Assembly (NCBI GenBank): GCA_046726235.1
Contig: JBKPAD010000005.1
Location: 141,123 to 205,122, forward strand
Source of the DNA: Nitricoxidireducens sp046726235
GTDB lineage: Bacteria; Pseudomonadota; Gammaproteobacteria; Burkholderiales; Rhodocyclaceae
Direction: 5' to 3'
DNA: 64,000 bases
Below the pieces are notes generated by a model. It saw nothing but the letters and a program-made list of their open reading frames with translations, had not been told where the DNA came from and ran no database searches. Of the stretch, positions 1 through 6,836 are shown in pieces. Within the stretch, counting starts at the first letter, position 1. Each line of letters begins with the position of its first letter. The position numbers and the translations under genes are program-made.

Positions 1-113
1 GCGGGAAAATCACCGAGCGACTGGTCGAAGAACTTGTCCGCATCGGCAGCGATCGTCGCCTGCGCGCCGAAGCCGAGCAGGACGAAAAGCAGCAGCGTGC
101 GCAAGAGTCTCAT
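1..113 (-). CDS. Secreted protein, 5' end only (possibly thioredoxin-like)
   Basis: The first 37 codons of a leftward gene that runs off the window. The start ATG follows a clear GGAGG ribosome binding site (119-123). The N-terminus is a typical Sec signal peptide: Arg near the start, a Leu/Val-rich core, and a likely cleavage after TIAA. The mature part begins DADKFFDQSLGDFP. This resembles the start of periplasmic thioredoxin-fold proteins found in sulfur oxidisers, but no CxxC is visible in the fragment, so that is only a guess. A TAGAAT -10 box (135-140, minus strand) lies just upstream, inside the arm of the palindrome that the mobile element split. Confidence 0.6.
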   Translation of the reverse strand, partial: MRLLRTLLLFVLLGFGAQATIAADADKFFDQSLGDFP

Positions 114-135
114 GGCATCCTCCGGGGAGCGGCGA

Positions 136-145
136 TTCTACTAGA
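136..145. repeat. attL: left copy of 10-bp direct repeat flanking the element
   Basis: TTCTACTAGA occurs here and again, in the same orientation, at 6812-6821. The bases to the left (129-135, GCGGCGA) are host sequence and match, as inverted complement, the host flank right of the second copy. This is what is expected of the core of an integration site duplicated by a tyrosine recombinase. Confidence 0.6.
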
Positions 146-579
146 GCCGCAACCATCCATAAAACATGCGTTAATTCAGTACGTTAGAAGCGTAAATATT
201 TTCCATGTATCACCTACAAGTCACATCCTGTGTCCCCTGCTAGTGACACTGATTGGGCTGTACTCGCTCATCATTTTTTGCAATTCGTGCGGGAGCCTTC
301 TTCCATCATCAACGACGATTGATTCCCCTGTCGACTCTTTCCGCGAAATGCTGATGGTATATTGCATAGGTGCTTGTATTAGCAGGGGGTTGTTTAGAAT
401 CTCACGTATCGGAGAATAAGCGAAGCGCATTCGACTGATGCGCAAGCGAAGCGGGCTCCGGGCTCTAATGCCCGGCATGGGGCTTCAGCGCATAGAGGCG
501 TACGTTCTAGAGCAAGGATTACTACACGTGACACGAGTAAAACTCGTCAGTGCTCAGCCAACGGCAGTATTCTTGCAAC
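146..579. other. Left end of the element, no supported gene
   Basis: A 434-bp AT-richer stretch between the left repeat and the DUF262 gene. Short open frames exist on both strands but none has a convincing start, ribosome binding site or recognisable protein. It probably holds the left integrase arm sites and the promoter of the DUF262-HEPN pair, but I cannot point to individual sites. Confidence 0.4.
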
Positions 580-1812
580 ATGACACTTCCTTCCCTCGAA
601 CAAATCGAGAGCAACATGGCCGAAGCAGACATTGAATTCCAACACGAATCGGATACTGAGCTAGACGCTGCCCAAACGCAGCAGTTCTCTGAAGCCGTAC
701 TCCACGCAGCGGATTGGACAGTTGAAACAATCGTTTCGCAACTAGCACGCGGCAACATCGAGATGAACCCTCGTTTCCAGCGTCGTGATGCGTGGCGCAT
801 TCATCGTAAGAGTGCATTCATTGAATCGTTGATCTTGGGGCTACCGGTCCCCCAGATCGTATTGGCCGAAAAGAAAGGACAACGAGGGAAGTACATCGTT
901 CTGGACGGGAAGCAACGGCTGCTCTCACTCCTGCAATTTACAGCCAATGCAGAGGGACCAAACAACGGCTTTCGCTTGAGCGGCCTCGAGGCACGCATCG
1001 ACTTAGTTCGCAGGTCGTATGAATCGCTGAACGAGCCTGCGTTCGAGAACGATCTAAACGCTTTTCTCAACTATACGGTTCGAACAGTAGTGATTCGAAA
1101 CTGGCCGAGTTACGATTTCCTCCATCTTGTGTTCTTGAGGCTTAACACAGGCAGCGTCAAGCTTTCCCCGCAGGAACTCCGCCAAGCGATGTTCCCCGGC
1201 GACTTCTCAAATCGAGTCGATGATGCGGCGGCAAACTCAGCCGCGCTCATGAAGCTGCTAACTCGTGATTCACCTGATCCTCGAATGAGGGATGTCGAAT
1301 TGCTGGTTCGATTCTTGGCATTTCGTTTCTTCTTGGTTGACTACGCCGGACGCATGAAGGATTTCCTGGACGTCGCCTGTGAAAGGCTCAACGATGCATG
1401 GCCTCAGCGCGAACCGGAGATTGAGGCGGCCATTGCAGAGTTCGACGCCGCGACGGAGCACCTCATGGAAGTCTTCGGCCCGGAGTGCGTGGCAAGAAAA
1501 GCAAACTCCAAGTCATTTAACCGAGCGATTTTTGATGCGCTTGTCTTCTATGCCGCAGACAAGCAGATTCGCGATGCAATGCTCGATAACAAAGACGCAG
1601 TCAATGAGGCGTTCAATCGTGTTCTTGAGGACAAGGCATTTCTTGAGGCATCAGAGAGTGATACGGCGGGCGTGCCCAACACGTTCACACGTCTGAGCGT
1701 GTGGGGTATTCGTCTTAGGGACCACCTCGGTATCGACTTCGCGGTTCCTACTCTTCGCCCAGCAGACGGAGCAGTGAGAGCCAAGATTGAGTTTGGGGGC
1801 TTTAGACCCTGA
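580..1812 (+). CDS. DUF262 (ParB/GmrS-like) domain protein
   Basis: 410 residues. The N-terminal half is a DUF262 domain: NPRFQRRDAW at about residue 63, LPVPQIVLAE near 88 and the signature DGKQR at 109-113, equivalent to the DGQQR motif that DUF262 proteins use for nucleotide binding or hydrolysis. The C-terminal half (about 190-410) is helical with no recognised HNH/DUF1524 nuclease motif, so this is a DUF262-only protein rather than a full GmrSD or SspE. The gene ends one base before the HEPN gene, so the two are co-transcribed. An in-frame GTG at 550 is an alternative start; neither has a strong ribosome binding site. Known DUF262 proteins act in restriction of foreign DNA; a defence role here is inferred from that and from the partner. 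Confidence 0.8.
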   Translation: MTLPSLEQIESNMAEADIEFQHESDTELDAAQTQQFSEAVLHAADWTVETIVSQLARGNIEMNPRFQRRDAWRIHRKSAFIESLILGLPVPQIVLAEKKGQRGKYIVLDGKQRLLSLLQFTANAEGPNNGFRLSGLEARIDLVRRSYESLNEPAFENDLNAFLNYTVRTVVIRNWPSYDFLHLVFLRLNTGSVKLSPQELRQAMFPGDFSNRVDDAAANSAALMKLLTRDSPDPRMRDVELLVRFLAFRFFLVDYAGRMKDFLDVACERLNDAWPQREPEIEAAIAEFDAATEHLMEVFGPECVARKANSKSFNRAIFDALVFYAADKQIRDAMLDNKDAVNEAFNRVLEDKAFLEASESDTAGVPNTFTRLSVWGIRLRDHLGIDFAVPTLRPADGAVRAKIEFGGFRP

Positions 1813-1813
1813 C

Positions 1814-2497
1814 ATGTCTTCTGCGCGTTTTCTGGCACTAACGTCGCAGCTAAGTGCGCTGCGGAACCACCTACTGCCTGACCCCTTCGAAGTCACGGGA
1901 GTTTATGCCGACCAAGAAAGGGTTGCTACCTCTGCGCTAGCGTATCGTGTGCTTGCCCATGCGGAAATCGAGTCGTACATGGAGGACCGGGCACTCGAGG
2001 CCGTAAATGCGGCGCGAGTCGCGTGGGAGAAGCACGGACACGTATCTCGTGTCGCTCTATGCTTGGTTGCCTTTTGCGGCAAGGAAATGGCGTTGCCACC
2101 CGACTCGCTGGAAGCGCCAAATGAAAATAAGAGGAAAGTTTGGCCTGCGCTGGTGAACATCGGCGAACGGCTGAGCCCCGTACTGTCGGCGTTTTACCAC
2201 CGCGTCCGCAATGAAAACCACGGTGTTAAAGAGAAGAATCTCTTAGCCTTGTTGCTTCCTATCGGGGTAGATCACTCGAAGTTGGACCCGGCGTTCTTAA
2301 CGGAAATCGACTCCTTCGGTTCCTTGAGAGGTGTTGCGGCACACTCCTCTAGTAGTACGGCGGTTCAGCAAGCCATCGACCCCGCCGAGGAACTGAAACG
2401 AGTGGCCGCTCTTCTTCCGGGAATCGAAGCCATTGACGCCCTCATCGAAGAGTTGGTATCTGCAATCCCATCCCCTCCCCAAGCAGCCACTGCGTGA
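1814..2497 (+). CDS. HEPN-domain protein (MAE_28990-like), probable RNase partner
   Basis: 227 residues, all-helical. The start ATG lies one base after the stop of the DUF262 gene, so translation is coupled. The N-terminal region (ALAYRVLAHAEIESYMED, 41-58) is typical of HEPN families of the MAE_28990 type. The C-terminal part holds RGVAAH (172-177), which fits the HEPN R-x4-6-H catalytic signature; a second candidate, RVRNENH, lies at 130-136. HEPN proteins of this kind are usually metal-independent RNases used in toxin and antiviral systems. Family assignment is from motif recognition; activity is inferred. Confidence 0.7.
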   Translation: MSSARFLALTSQLSALRNHLLPDPFEVTGVYADQERVATSALAYRVLAHAEIESYMEDRALEAVNAARVAWEKHGHVSRVALCLVAFCGKEMALPPDSLEAPNENKRKVWPALVNIGERLSPVLSAFYHRVRNENHGVKEKNLLALLLPIGVDHSKLDPAFLTEIDSFGSLRGVAAHSSSSTAVQQAIDPAEELKRVAALLPGIEAIDALIEELVSAIPSPPQAATA

Positions 2498-2621
2498 CTC
2501 TTATTCGTACGGGCGTCCTGCATTCGCAATTTGTTTTGAGTGTCCTATGCGAACTCCTAGACTAAGGCAGGAGCGAGGGTAATTGCCCCCGTATGGTCTC
2601 TGGCAAAGCTGCCGCTATTCC

Positions 2622-3734
2622 TTACTTTTCCTTGCTGCCGCCAACAGAACGAAGGATTTCAATAATGGGGCTGGCCGCCGCATTCTCCCCATCAGTTTTC
2701 ACGTAGCCACTAGCTTGCGGAAGGAAAACAGACTGGGTGGCCTGAACGAGAACTGCACTCTTCGTTTGTTCGTCCGTTGCGCTTGCAGCGAATGCTTGGA
2801 ATGACCCTAGTGCATTAGTTCGGTGCTTATTAACAACGTAATTGTGTCTCGCCGCACCATAGTTCCGAGCGGCCCAAAGAACCCCGAAGAATAGCAAGAA
2901 GACGATAAGCGCCTTCTGGCCAAGGTACCGCAAATGCCGCATGTCACTCGCATCGTGGCTTGGCTCCGGTACTCCGGTCCATTGCGTTACATGCGATCCG
3001 AACAAAGCAAAGCCGACAACCATTATGCTTATCGCGACTAGCACCGCGAGCCACAGTGCCGACGCTTTCCGGTGCTCCTCGGCTTCGTCACTGAAATGTC
3101 GAGATGTCTGGCTTACCCCGGCTTCTGCTGCTGCCTTCCTGATCTCGTCCAAGGCAGCAGTCATTCCTTGAAGCTTTTCCGAGCTTAGCTCCTCGAACTC
3201 CTTCGCTTTGTCCTTGAGGAAGACATCCAGCAGTTTGGCCGCCTCGGCTGTCTTCATGTTCAAAGCGTTCAATGCATCAGACGATAGTTGCATCGTCGAC
3301 CTAACTTGCGAAGCCAACGCGTCCATTTCAGACCGAACGCTGTCCTCACCTCGGGTACCTAAAACGGCGCGCGCCTGTGTGTATGCAGAGTTCCATTGAT
3401 CTTCGAGGGAATTGGCGAGGCTGTCACGGGCCTGCGTGGTATTTCCATGTTGCTTCGGATCAAACTGAGAAATCTGCGCCAAGGTCTGATTGAGTTGCGC
3501 GAACACATCCCTTAGATGATTGAGCGTTCCGTACGGCACCGTTTCAAAGTCGACTTTGGCCAACTGCCGCGCCGTCGCTGTCACTTCGGTGAGAAGCGGC
3601 AACACGGACTCAAAACACAATGCGGAGCCCAACCGCTCCTTCTGCACCAACCCGGATGGGTCGTACTTTCCGATAGCGTCCAGGGTTGGTACAAGTTTGC
3701 TGAGCGCCTGAACTTGTCTGGGGGTTGGCATCAA
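2622..3734 (-). CDS. Hypothetical coiled-coil membrane protein
   Basis: 370 residues, convergent with the HEPN gene. Residues 1-220 are soluble and strongly helical, with long stretches suggesting coiled coil (130-215). Two transmembrane segments follow (about 224-246 and 272-288), separated by a short loop, and a C-terminal cytosolic tail of about 80 residues ends in charged GSKEK. I do not recognise the family. Position on the element beside a putative RNase module makes it a candidate second effector or sensor, but it is oppositely oriented and could be independent cargo. The 124-bp gap to the HEPN gene contains nothing I can identify. Confidence 0.65.
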   Translation of the reverse strand: MMPTPRQVQALSKLVPTLDAIGKYDPSGLVQKERLGSALCFESVLPLLTEVTATARQLAKVDFETVPYGTLNHLRDVFAQLNQTLAQISQFDPKQHGNTTQARDSLANSLEDQWNSAYTQARAVLGTRGEDSVRSEMDALASQVRSTMQLSSDALNALNMKTAEAAKLLDVFLKDKAKEFEELSSEKLQGMTAALDEIRKAAAEAGVSQTSRHFSDEAEEHRKASALWLAVLVAISIMVVGFALFGSHVTQWTGVPEPSHDASDMRHLRYLGQKALIVFLLFFGVLWAARNYGAARHNYVVNKHRTNALGSFQAFAASATDEQTKSAVLVQATQSVFLPQASGYVKTDGENAAASPIIEILRSVGGSKEK

Positions 3735-3980
3735 CTACTCCTGATTGGACGGGCTATTTGGTGCATTTAGACACGCGGCATAATACCCCCATACTCAGCA
3801 AGGCCCGACGCCGCTGTACTCGCACGACATTTTGAAGCGCGCATGCGAGCCACTTCCCAGCGATGCCCGATACTGGATTCCCCCGTAGCACCCTCTACAA
3901 GCCCCAGGATTCGATTTCTAAGGCCGGTCCTATAGTCGGGGATATCAGGCCGTTTTTCGTTGGCCCAAAGACCGGAGGCA

Positions 3981-4093
3981 TGTCCGTTAGGGTATGCCTA
4001 TACGGACGCAGCAAAACGCTGCGCCGATGCGTCCGTTAGACTTGACATCGCCATTTCGGACACGATACAGTTCGGACACCACTTCAACGAACA
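3981..4093 (+). repeat. res recombination locus: subsites I, II and III
   Basis: Three imperfect inverted-repeat sites lie in the order and spacing of the Tn3/gamma-delta res locus. Site I (3981-4008, 28 bp) has half-sites TGTCCGTTA and, inverted, CGTCCGTAT. Site II (4030-4063, 34 bp) has CGTCCGTTAG and, inverted, GTGTCCGAAA. Site III (4069-4093, 25 bp) has GTTCG and inverted CGAAC. The gaps are 21 and 5 bp. All half-sites share GTYCG. The resolvase start codon is 11 bp beyond site III. Lengths and spacing match the classical res plan from memory, so the assignment is strong, though binding is untested. Confidence 0.75.
4042..4071 (+). promoter_or_regulatory. Resolvase promoter embedded in res
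   Basis: TTGACA (4042-4047) is followed after 18 bp by TACAGT (4066-4071). The -35 lies within subsite II and the -10 at the start of subsite III, so bound resolvase would repress its own gene, as in Tn3-family elements. Confidence 0.5.
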
Positions 4094-4103
4094 GGTGATC
4101 GCC

Positions 4104-4736
4104 GTGGCAACAATTCTCTACGCTCGTGTTTCTACCTCGGAGCAGACCATTGAGCACCAGCGGACTCAGGCGGAGAAAACGCTGGGGCTCTCGTTTGACG
4201 ATGTCATCGCGGACGATGGGGTATCTGGGGTGGCAGTGAAGCTGAGGGATCGACCGCAAGGACGTCGCCTATTCGACATTCTGAGGGCCGGAGATGTCCT
4301 CGTGGTCAGATGGGTGGACCGCTTGGGAAGAAACTACGGCGACGTAACAGAGAGCGTGCGGGAGTTCATCCAGCGGGGCGTGATCGTCAAGACCGTCATC
4401 AATGCGATGGTTTTTGACGGGGCCACGAGAGACCCGGTTCAGATGGCAGTGCGTGATTCACTAATCGCCTTCATGGCCGCCACGGCACAGGCGCAAGCTG
4501 AAGCCACGAAAGAAGCGCAAAGGGCTGGCATTGAACATGCCAGAGCGCGGGGAGCCTTTAAGGGGCGAAAGCCGAGCTACACGTCAGACCAGTTAGATAC
4601 GGCTCTTAACATGCTGGCCGCAGGAGAGGGAGTAAGTGCCATTGCCAAACACACGGCGCTATCTCGTGCAGCCATATATCGTATGCAGGAAGACCCGGTT
4701 AAAGCCAGAGCTTCCCTTGAAGCATGGTGTACCTGA
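4104..4736 (+). CDS. Serine recombinase / resolvase
   Basis: 210 residues from a GTG start that follows AGGTGA (4093-4098); an earlier in-frame ATG at 3960 is rejected because it would place the res locus inside the gene. The resolvase domain begins YARVSTSEQ with catalytic Ser10. The active-site arginine region is RWVDRLGRNY (about 69-78), followed by the long E-helix with AMVFDG and FMAATAQAQAE. The C-terminus carries a helix-turn-helix (GEGVSAIAKHTALSRAAIYR). Length matches Tn3-type resolvases and DNA invertases. With its own res locus but no transposase nearby, it probably resolves dimers or multimers of the element. Confidence 0.9.
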   Translation: MATILYARVSTSEQTIEHQRTQAEKTLGLSFDDVIADDGVSGVAVKLRDRPQGRRLFDILRAGDVLVVRWVDRLGRNYGDVTESVREFIQRGVIVKTVINAMVFDGATRDPVQMAVRDSLIAFMAATAQAQAEATKEAQRAGIEHARARGAFKGRKPSYTSDQLDTALNMLAAGEGVSAIAKHTALSRAAIYRMQEDPVKARASLEAWCT

Positions 4737-4747
4737 TCTTTCCCTCG

Positions 4748-5173
4748 TCAACGACGCTCGAGAAATCTCCTCACTGCGCCTTGAGGGTTCGCACTACTCA
4801 AAGCAACGATGATCAGCATGCCTACGTCGCGAGCCGGAATGTTTAGGTTCTCCTTGCCAATGACCTCGGTGATGCTTGGAAGGGCGTGCTCGAACCACTC
4901 TCCAATCACTCGCACCGGGTCTTCATTCCACTGGTGCGCCAGCATCTTTTCCCTGTCACTCGCGCTTATCACGCCCTTCTCTCCCGCTAGGTGCAGAGCT
5001 TGGAGTACGAAGGCTCGTGCCATCCCCCGTTTTTCTGGCGGATCGCTGACATCGTAGAGAGTTACCCATGCCGGGAAGGCGATAAGAGTCTGTTTGTTGA
5101 ATCCAGTGGTGACCCTTTTGAAGACAAAGTAAAACACCGCTAGAGCGGCAGCAACGCCTATGACATATTCCAT
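4748..5173 (-). CDS. Hypothetical small protein with N-terminal membrane anchor
   Basis: 141 residues. One N-terminal transmembrane helix (about 3-20) is followed by a soluble, helix-rich domain with no recognised motif. A GGAAGGA-like Shine-Dalgarno lies upstream. The gene converges on the resolvase (11-bp gap) and follows the integrase on the same strand 68 bp away, so it may share the integrase transcript. I do not recognise the family. Confidence 0.55.
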   Translation of the reverse strand: MEYVIGVAAALAVFYFVFKRVTTGFNKQTLIAFPAWVTLYDVSDPPEKRGMARAFVLQALHLAGEKGVISASDREKMLAHQWNEDPVRVIGEWFEHALPSITEVIGKENLNIPARDVGMLIIVALSSANPQGAVRRFLERR

Positions 5174-5241
5174 GTCTCGTTCCTTCCGTTAGTAAGTGTC
5201 TCTCGAAGCGCGCTATCTGTCTCTTCGCGCGATACGCGCAG

Positions 5242-6669
5242 CTACTCTCCCAGAACTATTTCCCGTACCTTCTCGATAGCCGCGAGCCCTTTCACCAAAG
5301 GAATGCCAGACCCATAAATGGTCGCCACGCCGGCAACCTTATGTCCCAAAATCGTCTCTCGTAACTCGAAGTCTGGTATCGCCTCGCGGGCAATGTCGCT
5401 CCATGTATGCCGCATCTGATAGGGCGTGTACCCCGACGCCTTTTTGAAACGCGAGCCTAGAGACGATACGAGCCCAGAAGGGGAGCGGTTGTTCTTCTCT
5501 AGCCACGCTAGCAGTTCCCCAAGGGCCTTCACGTCTAGAACGGATCGTTCTCCATCGCTTATGGGTATCTCGCGTTCGGCGTTTTTGTTCTTACCCTTTG
5601 CTATACGAAGCCACAGACCATTTCGATTGCGAACGTCTGGCTTCCAAATCAATGAAGCGGTCCGCGCCTCAAATAACTCCCTCGGACGAAGACCAAGGCA
5701 GGCAATCACTGTTACCGCAGTAGCATCGAACTGTGAAGCGCCGCCACTGTAACCGGCCCGCACCTTCGTGCTCTTGGGCTTGGCTTGTAACACTGCAATA
5801 GTCTTGCGAATCTCATCTACGGGCATACTCGACCTATCGCCCACGCGAGGTTGAAGCACCCCTTTTAGCGCGCGATTGCGAGGCGGCTTTAAGTCGGGGA
5901 CTACAAGCCGAAGACAAGAGACCATGCTATCCAGCTGGGTCTTTACGGTTCGCGGCGATACACGACGAAGTCGTTCGCTGCACCAAGCAGAAAGCACATC
6001 GTGAATCCCTTGCGCGCTAGTGTCCTCAACCCTGAGTTGACGCAGCTTCAGAGTTGCCATGCGGTGCCGCTCTCTCCCTACTTCATGCCCGTAAAGCTCC
6101 AGCGCCCGCTCGACCAATGATTCCCACGACTCGCACGATACCTTTGGCCCGGACTGCGGCGCACGGACCTCCACTGCCTCAGGTATCGGTTTTCCAGCTA
6201 TCACGCTATCAAGCGCATTAAGGATTGCTTTGGCCTCGACCGCAGGCCGCTGTATCTCTGAAGGGACTGCACCCCGCAGCATGGCGCTGTAAAAGTCCTT
6301 CCAACGACGAGCGGTATCAGCCCAGCCGCGAGGGTCGCGTTGCTGTTCCTCAACCAAACGGCAGGCTGCCTGCCTAACCAGACTTGGAATGCCGGCTAGT
6401 ACATCTTCGGGACTCTTACTTGCCGCGTCTTTGCTTGGCGTTTGAATGGCGACCGATGATGGCTCGGCCTTTGCGCTACGGGCAGCGAGGCATATGCTGT
6501 CGAACTGAACGGAAAGCGCACGAGACAACCGTTCCGCCTCCCGCTTGTTGGATGTCTTCAGGCTCTTCATGAAAACATCCTTCCCAATCGCCTCGACAAT
6601 GTCACGCGGGTACCTGCGTTTGTAGTACCAGACGGGGGATTCGCTTTTTCGGTGTAGGTACTCTGCCAA
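5242..6669 (-). CDS. Tyrosine recombinase (phage-type integrase)
   Basis: 475 residues. The N-terminus (YLHRKSESPVWYYKRRYPRDI) is the DUF6538-type arm-binding region found in many island integrases. A SAM-like core-binding domain covers about 180-290, and the catalytic domain shows LGLRPRELFEA (first Arg), YQMRHTWSDIA (Arg and His box), LGHKVAGVATIY with the nucleophilic Tyr. The gene reads away from the right end of the element, whose repeat copy is at 6812-6821. It is the obvious enzyme for integration at the palindromic site between the flanking genes. Confidence 0.9.
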   Translation of the reverse strand: MAEYLHRKSESPVWYYKRRYPRDIVEAIGKDVFMKSLKTSNKREAERLSRALSVQFDSICLAARSAKAEPSSVAIQTPSKDAASKSPEDVLAGIPSLVRQAACRLVEEQQRDPRGWADTARRWKDFYSAMLRGAVPSEIQRPAVEAKAILNALDSVIAGKPIPEAVEVRAPQSGPKVSCESWESLVERALELYGHEVGRERHRMATLKLRQLRVEDTSAQGIHDVLSAWCSERLRRVSPRTVKTQLDSMVSCLRLVVPDLKPPRNRALKGVLQPRVGDRSSMPVDEIRKTIAVLQAKPKSTKVRAGYSGGASQFDATAVTVIACLGLRPRELFEARTASLIWKPDVRNRNGLWLRIAKGKNKNAEREIPISDGERSVLDVKALGELLAWLEKNNRSPSGLVSSLGSRFKKASGYTPYQMRHTWSDIAREAIPDFELRETILGHKVAGVATIYGSGIPLVKGLAAIEKVREIVLGE

Positions 6670-6811
6670 GATGTGTCGCCGCTTCGTGTCGATAAAATTG
6701 GTCGCCGTGTGTGACCTGTCGCAGGCCGCCTTAGGTAGCCGGCCGCCTTGTCCTACCTGCGTTTAGACGCATCAAGGCTAGCACGCGATGAACGCATTTA
6801 TGTGCCAGCTT

Positions 6812-6821
6812 TTCTACTAGA
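6812..6821. repeat. attR: right copy of 10-bp direct repeat
   Basis: Second TTCTACTAGA. Sequence to its right (6822-6829, ATCGCCGC) is host sequence; together with 129-145 it reforms a 25-bp palindrome with 12-bp arms GCGGCGATTCTA and TAGAATCGCCGC around a central C. TAGAAT also gives a -10-like box for the gene starting at 6837. Confidence 0.6.
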
Positions 6822-6836
6822 ATCGCCGCAGCTCCC

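Larger units (their letters stand above)
146..6821. mobile_element. Integrative element of about 6.7 kb with tyrosine integrase, serine resolvase/res and DUF262-HEPN cargo
   Basis: The segment is bounded by the 10-bp direct repeats at 136-145 and 6812-6821. Base composition is visibly less GC-rich than the flanking chromosome, and codon use of its genes differs. The integrase gene (5242-6669) sits next to the right end, as is usual for genomic islands. Cargo: a DUF262 protein and a HEPN protein (580-2497), a membrane protein (2622-3734), a serine recombinase with its own res locus (3981-4736) and a small membrane protein (4748-5173). No transposase or conjugation gene is present, so the element would have to be mobilised in trans or by integrase-driven excision alone. 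No tRNA gene is at either end. Confidence 0.75.

Noticed and set aside
221..478. 85-codon minus-strand frame at the left end of the element
   Set aside because: No ribosome binding site, no recognised motif, overlapped by equally poor frames on the other strand.
129..6829. 17-bp near-perfect inverted repeats at the ends, first read as insertion-sequence terminal repeats
   Set aside because: They are explained by one palindromic target split by the element with the central 10 bp duplicated; no transposase is present.
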